Assembly (NCBI RefSeq): GCF_017873135.1
Contig: NZ_JAGGJV010000005.1
Coordinates: forward strand, 1 to 64,000
Source of the DNA: Rhizobium herbae
GTDB lineage: Bacteria > Pseudomonadota > Alphaproteobacteria > Rhizobiales > Rhizobiaceae
Direction of reading: 5' to 3'
DNA length: 64,000 bases
Part shown: positions 1 to 8,166 of the stretch, piece by piece
Numbering within the stretch: position 1 is the first letter of the stretch
Layout: each line of letters begins with the position of its first letter
Program-made: the position numbers and the translations under genes
Notes under the pieces: model-generated
What the model was told of the DNA's origin: nothing
What the model saw: only the letters and a program-made list of their open reading frames with translations
The model's database searches: none

Positions 1-342
1 CAATCCAGAAAACCCCATAGCTCAGCAAGTGCAGACCGCGGGTTCCTGCATGAAAGGCTTTCGTACGCCTGACGGCACCCGAAACCCTCCACCATGCCGG
101 TCGTTCTCACACCCGCTTTAGTTCCCGGAAGCAGTCAGTCTGCTATTCGAGCGGTCACGTCCGGAACGCGCCACCATATCGGTCGTATCGGCTCTCATCT
201 CTCTTTACCGAAATCGGGCATAGCGATGCGGGAGCGTCATGTCTTTCGCGCGCCAAGTACGAGACAAACGTTGACCGGTGGCAGACCCTGGCCTCTGGCC
301 CGAGTTGCACCGAAATTCGTAGATGGTGCAGGGCCACTGCCG
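1..342. other. No supported gene
   Basis: This stretch at the window edge lies downstream of the minus-strand LysR gene. Short open frames exist on both strands, but none has a ribosome binding site, a recognisable motif or convincing residue use. I see no tRNA or hairpin terminator. It may be the decayed end of an intergenic region or belong to a gene cut by the window edge. Confidence 0.4.
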
Positions 343-1245
343 TCATGCCACGATTGGAATAGCCTTGGCGGAGAGTGCGGCCAGCAGTTCACTGCCGAGA
401 TGGGACTTCATGAATTTTTCTGGCCCGACGAGGTAGTAGCCCCGCTCAGAGGTCAGCGGCTCGTGGTCAAGTTCGACAAGCAGGCCGCTTGACACCAGAT
501 CGTCGATGACGCCCCGCCATCCCAGAGCGATCCCGTGCCCTAACAGAGCCTCATGGATGGCAATGCCGTGATTGGACACCTCGATGCCTGGTGCAGTGCG
601 AGTTGCGTGGGGAGCGCGGCGCGATTTCCAATCATTCCAGTTAAACCATCGCCTCTCCGGGTCGTCGAGATGGATCAGGGGCCCCTGCATGAACATGTCC
701 CCTATCGACAGAGAAACGAGCTTGGTCGCGACGGAGGGGGCTGCAATCGGGACCACGGCTTCCGGGATCAGTAACCTGGCCTCCATCCCGCTCCAATGAC
801 CGTCACCGAAGAGGATTGCGCAGTCGACGCTGTCCATTGAAATATGCTGGTCGCGGTCGGCGGTAACCACCCTTACTGAGAGACCACCATCTCTGTTTTG
901 TAGGTTCGCAAGTTTCGGCATCAGCCAGAACATCGCCAAGCCCGGATAGGTGCCAAGCGTCAGGCTGGGTCCATTCGCCCGCTCCCGCAATGATCGGGTA
1001 GCGGTCGCGATATCGGCAAGGGCGGATGCAATCCTTGCATGGTAAGCGAGAGCATCGGCGGTAGGCGTGGTGACCCCGCCATTCCTCTCGAACAGCGTGA
1101 GGCCGAGGTCATTCTCGAGCGCGTGTATCTGATGGCTGATTGCGGGCTGACCGACGTTCAACTCTCTCGCTGCGGCTGTGAACGTTCCCAACCGAATACA
1201 TGCCTCGAATACCCGAAGCGCCTTGAGCGGAGGCAGATCACGCAT
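343..1245 (-). CDS. LysR-family transcriptional regulator (GcvA-like)
   Basis: A 300-residue LysR-type regulator. Residues 5-64 form the winged helix-turn-helix (PPLKALRVFEACIRLGTFTAAARELNVGQPAISHQI, given in part: LKALRVFEA, AARELNVGQPAISHQI). The rest is the periplasmic-binding-like co-inducer domain, with the LGTYPGLAMFWLMPKL start typical of GcvA-like proteins. Length is normal for the family. It is divergent from the GMC oxidoreductase / CoA-transferase pair at 1405-5618, with 159 bp between the starts, so it is the likely local regulator of that pair. This role is inferred from arrangement only; the inducer is unknown. Confidence 0.88.
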   Translation of the reverse strand: MRDLPPLKALRVFEACIRLGTFTAAARELNVGQPAISHQIHALENDLGLTLFERNGGVTTPTADALAYHARIASALADIATATRSLRERANGPSLTLGTYPGLAMFWLMPKLANLQNRDGGLSVRVVTADRDQHISMDSVDCAILFGDGHWSGMEARLLIPEAVVPIAAPSVATKLVSLSIGDMFMQGPLIHLDDPERRWFNWNDWKSRRAPHATRTAPGIEVSNHGIAIHEALLGHGIALGWRGVIDDLVSSGLLVELDHEPLTSERGYYLVGPEKFMKSHLGSELLAALSAKAIPIVA

Positions 1246-1309
1246 AAACGTTCCTAGTGCGAAGGTAGTCGGACCATATCCTTACCATCGAAAAAAGTAA
1301 TGGCGACAT

Positions 1310-1327
1310 GATATTTTACGCCATATC
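1310..1327. promoter_or_regulatory. Candidate LysR operator
   Basis: An inverted repeat GATAT-N8-ATATC lies in the divergent intergenic region between the LysR gene and the GMC oxidoreductase. The surrounding DNA is AT-rich. Arms of this type in this position fit a LysR binding site, but the motif is short and could be chance. Confidence 0.3.
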
Positions 1328-1404
1328 TGAATCGTCCGTTTCGTGGCAGATTTTGGCATCGAGGAGACCGCTTCTTCTGCGGTGGAAATCTGGATTTGCT
1401 TGGT

Positions 1405-3084
1405 ATGCCTGAGGATTTATTCGATTACATCGTCATCGGTGCTGGAACGGCAGGCTGCCTACTGGCCAATCGTCTGAGCCGCGATCCCACCATCCGTGTC
1501 CTGCTGCTCGAGGCCGGCAGGAAAGACAACTACCCCTGGATTCATATTCCCGTGGGCTACTTGTACTGCATCGGCAACCCAAGGACCGACTGGCTTTACA
1601 AAACCGAAGCGGACCCCGGCCTCAACGGCAGGTCGCTTCGATATCCGCGCGGCAAGACCCTCGGAGGATGTTCGTCGATCAACGGCATGATCTACATGCG
1701 CGGACAGGCCCGCGATTACGACGCCTGGGCGACGGCGACTGGAGACGACAGTTGGTCCTGGAACGCGGTGTTGCCAAAATTCAAGGCGCACGAAGACCAT
1801 TATAGGATGGACGGCGGAGCCGACCCAGAGACGGGCGACAACAGCCACTTCTCGGACATGCATGGTCATGGCGGTGAATGGCGCATCGAGAAGCAAAGGC
1901 TCCGTTGGGACGTGCTCGAGGCCTTCGCCGAGGCGGCAGGCCAAGCGGGATTTCCCCGAACCGACGACTTCAACAGCGGCGACAACGAGGGTGTCGGCTA
2001 TTTCGAGGTGAACCAGCGCTCCGGTTGGCGCTGGAATGCGTCGAAGGCGTTCCTGCGCCCGGCTAGAGCCCGCAAGAACCTGACGATCTTGACGGAGGCC
2101 CAGGTCGAAAAGCTGGTGATCGGCACCAATCCGAATGGCGGCAAGGTCTGCAAGGGAGTGATCCTGCACCACGCCGGTCGCCGGGTTGAATTTTCGGCTC
2201 GCCGCGAGGTCATCTTGTCCGCAGGTGCCGTCGGATCGCCTCAAGTTCTTCAAATGTCGGGCATCGGCCCGGCCGCTCTCCTGCAAAAGCATGGCATCGA
2301 CATCGCGGTTGACCTGCCTGGTGTCGGTGAGAACCTCCAGGATCACCTGCAAATCCGGGCTGTCTACAAACTCAAGGGCGCACGCACGCTCAACACGATC
2401 GCGAACTCAATGATCGGGAAGGCGATGATCGGTCTCGAATATGCGATGAAGCGTACCGGACCGATGAGCATGTCGCCGTCGCAATTGGGCGCCTTCACCC
2501 GATCCGACCCAAGCCAGGCCCATGCCAATCTCGAATACCACGTCCAACCTCTCAGCCTCGATGCCTTCGGCGAACCCCTGCACGACTTTCCGGCATTGAC
2601 CGCGAGCGTGTGCAATCTCAATCCGACCAGCCGCGGCAGTGTCAAAATCCGCTCCGGCCGGATGGAGGACGCACCGATGATCGCCCCCAACTATCTGGCG
2701 ACGGCGGAGGACCGAAAGGTCGCGGTGGACAGTTTGAGACAGGTCCGCAAAATCGCCATCCAGCCTGCTCTGCGCAAGTACGAGCCGGAGGAATGGAAGC
2801 CGGGTCCCCAATTCCAGACAGACGACGAACTGGTGAAGCTCGCAGGCGACATCGCCAATACCATTTTCCACCCTGCGGGCACTGCCAAGATGGGATCGGA
2901 CGCCGACCCCATGGCCGTGGTCGACAGTCGCCTGCGGGTGCGCGGGATCGGCGGCCTTCGCGTTGTCGATGCCAGCGTCATGCCGACTATCGTCAGCGGC
3001 AACACCAACTCGCCGACCCTCATGATCGCCGAGAAGGCAGCCGGGATGATCATCGAGGATGCGTGCCACGTCGCCGTGGTCTGA
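1405..3084 (+). CDS. GMC family FAD-dependent oxidoreductase
   Basis: Flavoprotein of the glucose-methanol-choline oxidoreductase family (choline dehydrogenase-like), 559 residues. The N-terminal Rossmann motif is DYIVIGAGTAGCLLANRLS. GMC signature 1 is seen as RYPRGKTLGGCSSINGMIYM and signature 2 as GSPQVLQMSGIGP. The C-terminal catalytic region holds FHPAGTAKMG (active-site His) and SGNTNSPTLMIAEKAA. These oxidise an alcohol to an aldehyde or ketone; the substrate cannot be read from sequence. I chose the ATG at 1405; an in-frame TTG at 1396 would add three residues. The CoA-transferase follows 32 bp downstream, which suggests an operon in which the oxidised product is later activated to a CoA thioester (inference). 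Confidence 0.9.
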   Translation: MPEDLFDYIVIGAGTAGCLLANRLSRDPTIRVLLLEAGRKDNYPWIHIPVGYLYCIGNPRTDWLYKTEADPGLNGRSLRYPRGKTLGGCSSINGMIYMRGQARDYDAWATATGDDSWSWNAVLPKFKAHEDHYRMDGGADPETGDNSHFSDMHGHGGEWRIEKQRLRWDVLEAFAEAAGQAGFPRTDDFNSGDNEGVGYFEVNQRSGWRWNASKAFLRPARARKNLTILTEAQVEKLVIGTNPNGGKVCKGVILHHAGRRVEFSARREVILSAGAVGSPQVLQMSGIGPAALLQKHGIDIAVDLPGVGENLQDHLQIRAVYKLKGARTLNTIANSMIGKAMIGLEYAMKRTGPMSMSPSQLGAFTRSDPSQAHANLEYHVQPLSLDAFGEPLHDFPALTASVCNLNPTSRGSVKIRSGRMEDAPMIAPNYLATAEDRKVAVDSLRQVRKIAIQPALRKYEPEEWKPGPQFQTDDELVKLAGDIANTIFHPAGTAKMGSDADPMAVVDSRLRVRGIGGLRVVDASVMPTIVSGNTNSPTLMIAEKAAGMIIEDACHVAVV

Positions 3085-3116
3085 ACCCCAAAACACATTT
3101 CTGGGAGAATACGACA

Positions 3117-5618
3117 ATGCGTGAAGCTCTTCCTTTCCATGGGGTCAAGGTCGTCGACTTCGGGCAGTACATCGCGGGTCCGGCTGTCGCCATGATCCTC
3201 GGCGATCTCGGCGCGACCGTCATTCACATTGACCCGCCCGAAGGCCCTCTTTGGGACAGCCCGGCCAATGCGACGCTGAACCGCAACAAACTGCTTGTCG
3301 AACTCGACCTGAAAACCGACGGAGGCCGGACCGAGGCCTTGGCGCTGATCGCCGAAGCCGACATCGTCATCGAGAACTTCCGCCCCGGTGTCATGAAGCG
3401 CCTTGGCATCGACTTCGCCGCGCTGCGGCAGACACGTCCGGAACTCATCACGGTATCCATCCCCGGATTCGCTTCCAATGACGAACTGCGCCGCGAATGG
3501 AGGGCTTTCGAATCCGTCATCGCCGCGTCCTCCGGCGTGTTCACGGACATGGGACTGAACCGGGTGCTGATGGGGGTGAACCCATCCTTCTCGCCGCTGC
3601 CGCTCGCCTCTGCCTATGGCACGATGCTGGCCGTGTCTGCTGCGGCGCTCGCCCTCCAGGCCCGCGCGAAGACGGGCCTTGGCGATCAGATCGAAGTCCC
3701 TCTCGCCAGCGCCGTCATGGAGGGACTTTGCTATAATTCGATCAAGATAGACGACTATCCTCTGCGTTATCAGACGCAACGCGAACAGGAGATTGAGAGA
3801 CGCCGCGGCGAAGGGTTGCCGATGGACGTCACATATGACGACCTCCAGGCATTCCTCGATCCCTTCTACCGCAGCTATCCATGCAAGGACGGCCGCAGCT
3901 TCTACGTCGTCTGCCCGAGCCATAAATTCCATGCCAAACGCTGCCTGCAGACGCTCGGCATCTACGGCGAGCTCGTTGCCGAGGGCCTTCGGGAAGAGCC
4001 GGATACTTATCTCCCGGCTTCGGAATGGTCATCGGACGTCTCGCTCGGCGTCTATCCACTCCCTAAATTCTGGGCGGACAAGATTTCCGAGCGGATGAAG
4101 GCCGTCTTCCTGACCCGGACGGCGAAGGAATGGGAACGCATTTTCGGCAAGGGGCAGTTTCCCGGCGCGCCGCACCGCTGGCTGCAGGAATGGATCAGCG
4201 ACGACCATGCCGATATGGCGGGTCTGATGATCGAGGTGGACGATCCCATCTACGGTCGAATGATCCAGCCTGGGCCGATGGTCTGGCTCGAGGAAAGCGG
4301 CGAAGCCATGCTGGCTCCGACACCCCGACGGAAGGCCGACTTCGACGGGGCCCTGTCGACTTTGCGGGCGATGGGCTCCTCGCTTCCGAAGAGTGCCGCA
4401 GCGAGCGAGAAGACGTCAGGTTGGCTGGACGGGATCAGGGTTCTCGACCTCTGCAACGTCATCGCCGGCCCGCATTCGGTATCGTATCTCTCCCGTTTCG
4501 GAGCCGAGGTCATCAAGATCGATCCGGCGACACCACTGTTTGACTGCTGGAACACAGTCATCTTCGGAATGACCCATATGCGCGGCAAGAAGTCGGTGCT
4601 GCTCGACATCGGCTCGCCGGATGGAAGGAAGCTGTTCGAGCAACTTGTCCGCTCCGTCGACGTCGTCGTCTGGAATGCGACCGACCGCCAGGTGCAGTCG
4701 AAGGGTCTCGACGCAGAAGGCCTGAAGGAAATCAATCCCGATGCCATCTTCTGCCAGTTGGATTGCTTCGGCGGCGTGCGGAAGGGGCCGCGAACCAACT
4801 ACCTTGGCTACGACGACCTCGTCCAGGCGGCGACCGGCATCATGCTCCGGTTCGGAGGCTCCATGAAGACGCCTGAGGAGCATGCCCACGTCGGCACGAT
4901 CGACGTGATGTGTGGCTTCGGTGCAGCGCTCGGCGTGGCCGCCGCGCTCTACCAGAAGCAAATGACTGGCAAGGTGGGCCGTGCACGAACTTCCCTTTCG
5001 GCCTTGAGCGGGCTGGCGCAGATGCCGTTCTGCTTTGATTACCACGGCCGCGCACCCTTCGACGAGCCGTCGGGCCCTGCTGCCCGCGGATACCATGCGC
5101 TTCATCGCCTCTATAGGGCCGAGGATTGTTGGATCGTGATCGCCGCCTCGGAGAAGGACCTGCCGCGTTTCAAAGACGTCGAGAGTCTGGAGGGGATAGC
5201 CGCGATCGCCGAGCGCGAACGCGTCGAAGTCCTGAGCGCGATTATCGCGACGGCTCCGGCGAAACTATGGATGGAGCGCTTTCAAACGGCGGGCATCGGA
5301 GCCGCGATCTGCGACAACATCGAGGCGATCCGTGCCGCGACCTCTCGTCCGGCCGACGGCACGCCCGGCACCGATCGAGGCAGCTATTCCTTCTCCGTCT
5401 ATGCCGATCACCCCAGTGGGCACACGGTGACACATCTCGACCCTCATGCGGTCCGGCCCGTCCAGGGCGTAATCTATGCGCGACCGCCCGCCGAAAAGTA
5501 TGGCGCGTCGACCCGAGAAGTCGTCAAGGCTCTTGGCCTGACCGAAGCTGCCGTCGATGAACTCATCACTGGTCGAACGATCAGTGAAAGCTGGAGTGGA
5601 GAATACCTTCCGAGTTGA
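3117..5618 (+). CDS. Tandem-domain class III CoA-transferase (CaiB/BaiF family)
   Basis: An 833-residue protein made of two CaiB/BaiF (formyl-CoA transferase type) domains, about residues 1-415 and 435-825, twice the usual length. Both halves start with the family opening (VKVVDFGQYIAGPAVAMILGD; IRVLDLCNVIAGPHSVSYLS). The family's catalytic Asp sits in a D-x-x-x-G motif. The second half keeps it (Asp596 in IDVMCG). The first half has Ala164 at the matching place (LASAYG), so only the second half looks competent. The ATG at 3117 follows GGGAG with good spacing; the frame is open upstream but overlaps the GMC gene. It moves CoA between carboxylic acids; the substrate is unknown. It is probably co-transcribed with the oxidoreductase. 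Confidence 0.88.
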   Translation: MREALPFHGVKVVDFGQYIAGPAVAMILGDLGATVIHIDPPEGPLWDSPANATLNRNKLLVELDLKTDGGRTEALALIAEADIVIENFRPGVMKRLGIDFAALRQTRPELITVSIPGFASNDELRREWRAFESVIAASSGVFTDMGLNRVLMGVNPSFSPLPLASAYGTMLAVSAAALALQARAKTGLGDQIEVPLASAVMEGLCYNSIKIDDYPLRYQTQREQEIERRRGEGLPMDVTYDDLQAFLDPFYRSYPCKDGRSFYVVCPSHKFHAKRCLQTLGIYGELVAEGLREEPDTYLPASEWSSDVSLGVYPLPKFWADKISERMKAVFLTRTAKEWERIFGKGQFPGAPHRWLQEWISDDHADMAGLMIEVDDPIYGRMIQPGPMVWLEESGEAMLAPTPRRKADFDGALSTLRAMGSSLPKSAAASEKTSGWLDGIRVLDLCNVIAGPHSVSYLSRFGAEVIKIDPATPLFDCWNTVIFGMTHMRGKKSVLLDIGSPDGRKLFEQLVRSVDVVVWNATDRQVQSKGLDAEGLKEINPDAIFCQLDCFGGVRKGPRTNYLGYDDLVQAATGIMLRFGGSMKTPEEHAHVGTIDVMCGFGAALGVAAALYQKQMTGKVGRARTSLSALSGLAQMPFCFDYHGRAPFDEPSGPAARGYHALHRLYRAEDCWIVIAASEKDLPRFKDVESLEGIAAIAERERVEVLSAIIATAPAKLWMERFQTAGIGAAICDNIEAIRAATSRPADGTPGTDRGSYSFSVYADHPSGHTVTHLDPHAVRPVQGVIYARPPAEKYGASTREVVKALGLTEAAVDELITGRTISESWSGEYLPS

Positions 5619-6056
5619 GCTTTATCTTCAAGCGCGTTTGTCGTTACCCAAGAGCTAGAGCGCGGCCGCTATGGCCCGATGACAGACGTGGGCACATCGG
5701 GGTGGCACGACCGCTTCCAACTATTTCGCGCCAGAAGCGGACATGCCGGTGACGGCCTCATTACTCGTCACCAGGCCAGAGCGGAAATCATTTCCGCTTC
5801 GCGCCCCGATGGCGGCCGTAGAGACCAACTTAGCCGCCGCCCGAAAGCAGACATCACTAGCGACAGAGCTGGACGGCTTGATAGCGCCAGCGGTGGACGG
5901 CAAGCGGCGTGCCGCTCGATAAGGGTGCGGATGCCGACGAGTGCATAGCGGGTGCCGACTTTGTCCTTGTCGAGCATATTCTCGACATTCACATCAAAGG
6001 CGCAATATTACCGAGCAAAAATCGCACCGGCCGTGACCAGCCTGACATCACGCGCT
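5619..6056. other. Gene-free interval
   Basis: A 438-bp interval between the convergent CoA-transferase and Aap-like ATPase genes. No open frame has both a start signal and recognisable protein. It contains the 27-bp palindromic element at 5775-5801. A minus-strand frame near 5800-5990 gives plausible residues (NVENMLDKDKVGTRYAL) but has no identifiable family and may be a remnant. Confidence 0.45.
5775..5801. repeat. Palindromic element, copy 1
   Basis: The centre is GCGGAAATCATTTCCGC, two perfect 8-bp arms around one base. The 27-bp block around it matches 23709-23735 at 24 of 27 positions. No third copy was seen in the window. There is no T-run, so it is not an ordinary intrinsic terminator. 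Confidence 0.6.
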
Positions 6057-6794
6057 TCAATGCAGGACCTGAGACAGAAAATCTCGGAGCCTCGGTTCAG
6101 AAGGATGATCAAAGAACTCTGCGGGCGTGTTTTCCTCAACGATCCGGCCGTGATCCATGAAAATGACGCGATCGGCTACGGAGCGTGCGAATGCCATTTC
6201 ATGCGTGACACAGACCATCGTCATTCCATCTGATGCGAGTTCTCCCATGACCTCGAGCACTTCCTTGACCATCTCTGGATCGAGCGCAGATGTTGGCTCA
6301 TCGAAAAGCATAATCTTCGGGCGCATCGAGAGACTTCGCGCAATTGCGACGCGCTGCTGCTGGCCGCCCGAAAGCTGGCCTGGGTATTTTCTGGCCTGAT
6401 CGGCGATCCGCACGCGTGTCAGCAATTCCATGGCAACGGATTCCGCCTCGTCCTGAGGCTTGCGGGACACGAGTGTTTGCGCCAGGGTGCAATTCTCCAG
6501 CACCGTCAGATGCGGAAACAGGTTGAATTGCTGGAAGACCATGCCGACCGACTGACGGATCCGGGCGATGTTTCGCACATCATCGTTCAGTTCGACACCG
6601 AGAACGTGGATGCTTCCCGCCTGATGCTCCTCCAGATGATTGATGCAACGGATCATCGTGGACTTGCCCGAACCCGATGGGCCGCAAACGACGAGCTTTT
6701 CGCCGTTTCGCACCGTCAGATTGATGTCTTTCAGAACATGGAAATCGCTGTAGTACTTTTCCACGTTCCGCAGCGTGATCGCCGTTTCCAGCAT
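6057..6794 (-). CDS. Amino-acid ABC transporter ATP-binding protein (AapP/GlnQ-like)
   Basis: A 245-residue ATPase that would energise uptake of polar amino acids at the inner membrane. Walker A is GPSGSGKST, the ABC signature [15 protein letters not shown], Walker [13 protein letters not shown], and the switch histidine lies in [10 protein letters not shown]. The sequence is closest in style to AapP of the rhizobial general L-amino-acid permease, but it diverges enough to be a paralogue. It is the last gene of a minus-strand group aapQ(fragment)-aapM-aapP. Because the upstream part of the operon is lost, its promoter and solute-binding partner are not in this window. Confidence 0.92.
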   Translation of the reverse strand: MLETAITLRNVEKYYSDFHVLKDINLTVRNGEKLVVCGPSGSGKSTMIRCINHLEEHQAGSIHVLGVELNDDVRNIARIRQSVGMVFQQFNLFPHLTVLENCTLAQTLVSRKPQDEAESVAMELLTRVRIADQARKYPGQLSGGQQQRVAIARSLSMRPKIMLFDEPTSALDPEMVKEVLEVMGELASDGMTMVCVTHEMAFARSVADRVIFMDHGRIVEENTPAEFFDHPSEPRLRDFLSQVLH

Positions 6795-6840
6795 GTTTAT
6801 TCCCCTTTTTGATTATGATGAGACATCTTACGCGTGGTCG

Positions 6841-7872
6841 CTATTCCCGACCTTTGGAGAAAATGTAGGCACGCTCAAGGGTCTTGCTCCATTTGCCCAT
6901 GGCAAAGCAGAAGACGAAGTAGATCACCGCAATGAACACATAGACCTCGATGAAATGCGTCCGCCAGACGGGATCGGCAAGCGCCTGACGCGCGGTCATC
7001 AGCAATTCGCTGATCGATACGATCGCCACGAGCGATGTATCCTTCAGAACGGTGACGAACGTGTTGATCGTCGGTGCGATGACCATCGACAGGGCCTGGG
7101 GAAGAACGACTTTCACATAGGTTTCGAACCTGGAGATGCCGAGCGCCTCGCATGCCTCGTACTGCCCCTTTGAAACGGTCTGCATGCCCGCCCTGACAAT
7201 TTCGGCGAGATAGGATGCCGTAAACAGAATGATCGCCACCTGCGCGCGGACCATCGCACTGATATTCCAGCCGGACGGCAACAACAGTGGAAGAATGAAG
7301 GTTGCCATGAACAGGACCGTGATCAGCGGCACGCCCCTGACGGCCTCGATATAGGATGTGGCAACCCAGCGGATGACGGGCTTGGAAGACAGCCGGCCGC
7401 AGGCGAGGAGAATTCCCAGCGGGAACGCACAGCCGATGCCGAACACCGACAGCATGATGGTGATCGGCAGACCACCCCATTGGCTGGAAGGGACGCTGGG
7501 CAGACCGAGGACACCACCGCCCATCAGTGTGAGGAACGCGAGCGGCGCGGCGATCCAGGTCAACAACAATGCCTTGTTCCAGAAACGCGGCATCGCCGTC
7601 GCAATGGCTGTGCCGAGAAGCAGGGCGGAGGCGAGAGCAGGGCGCCAGAGTTCCGCCGCCGGATATCGCCCGAAAATGATCAGCGCGCCTTTCTCCGAGA
7701 TAACGGGCCAGCATGCCCCCGAAGCATTGTTGCAAGCGTCCGGGCCTGGATTTCCCCAAACGGCATCCAGTACAGCCCAGCGGAATAGCGGATAGAGGGC
7801 AAGTGCGACCACGCCGACGACCAGGATGGTGACGAGACGGTTGCCCACTGAGACTTTGGTTTTGTTGTGCAT
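6841..7872 (-). CDS. Amino-acid ABC transporter permease (AapM-like)
   Basis: A 343-residue inner-membrane permease of the HisM/AapM type, with several hydrophobic segments and the cytoplasmic EAA loop (EACEALGISRFETYVKVVLP) that docks the ATPase. I chose the ATG at 7872, preceded by GAGG with good spacing. An upstream ATG at 7884 overlaps the aapQ stop as ATGA and is the alternative. It is slightly shorter than typical AapM. The partner permease AapQ just upstream is only a fragment, so a working heterodimeric channel is unlikely unless another AapQ is encoded elsewhere. Confidence 0.88.
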   Translation of the reverse strand: MHNKTKVSVGNRLVTILVVGVVALALYPLFRWAVLDAVWGNPGPDACNNASGACWPVISEKGALIIFGRYPAAELWRPALASALLLGTAIATAMPRFWNKALLLTWIAAPLAFLTLMGGGVLGLPSVPSSQWGGLPITIMLSVFGIGCAFPLGILLACGRLSSKPVIRWVATSYIEAVRGVPLITVLFMATFILPLLLPSGWNISAMVRAQVAIILFTASYLAEIVRAGMQTVSKGQYEACEALGISRFETYVKVVLPQALSMVIAPTINTFVTVLKDTSLVAIVSISELLMTARQALADPVWRTHFIEVYVFIAVIYFVFCFAMGKWSKTLERAYIFSKGRE

Positions 7873-7880
7873 ACCCGACC

Positions 7881-8166
7881 TCATCTTGTGCGAAGTGCCA
7901 TCTTCTTGTTGTAGATGTTCATCAGAGCGGAGATCGTCAGGCTCAGCGCCAGATAGACGGCCATCATGATGGCGACGCATTCTATGGCCCGTCCCGTAAT
8001 GTTCAGGGTCGTGTTTCCGATCGACACGAAGTCCGGATATCCGATCGCAACGCCCAGCGAACTGTTCTTGACGAGATTGAGATACTGGCTGGTCAGAGGG
8101 GGAATGATCACTCTGGCCGCCTGCGGAACGACGACATGTCTCATCGTCTGGCCGGGTGTCAGGCCA
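7881..8166 (-). pseudogene. aapQ-like permease, 3' remnant (5' part lost)
   Basis: About 95 residues match the C-terminal end of an AapQ-type permease: the EAA-loop half GLTPGQTMRHVVVPQA, then PPLTSQYLNLVKNSSLGVAI and a final membrane segment to the stop at 7881. AapQ is normally about 400 residues. Similarity stops at about 8160-8167; beyond it the DNA belongs to the large plus-strand gene. A minus-strand frame continues to 8258 but is not permease-like. The promoter, solute-binding gene and most of aapQ have been replaced, so this is a break point and not a frameshift. Confidence 0.8.

Noticed and set aside
1..8166. Left 8 kb as part of the same island
   Set aside because: The aap-like remnant suggests older chromosome, but no boundary signal or second tRNA repeat was found, so the left limit cannot be set with confidence.
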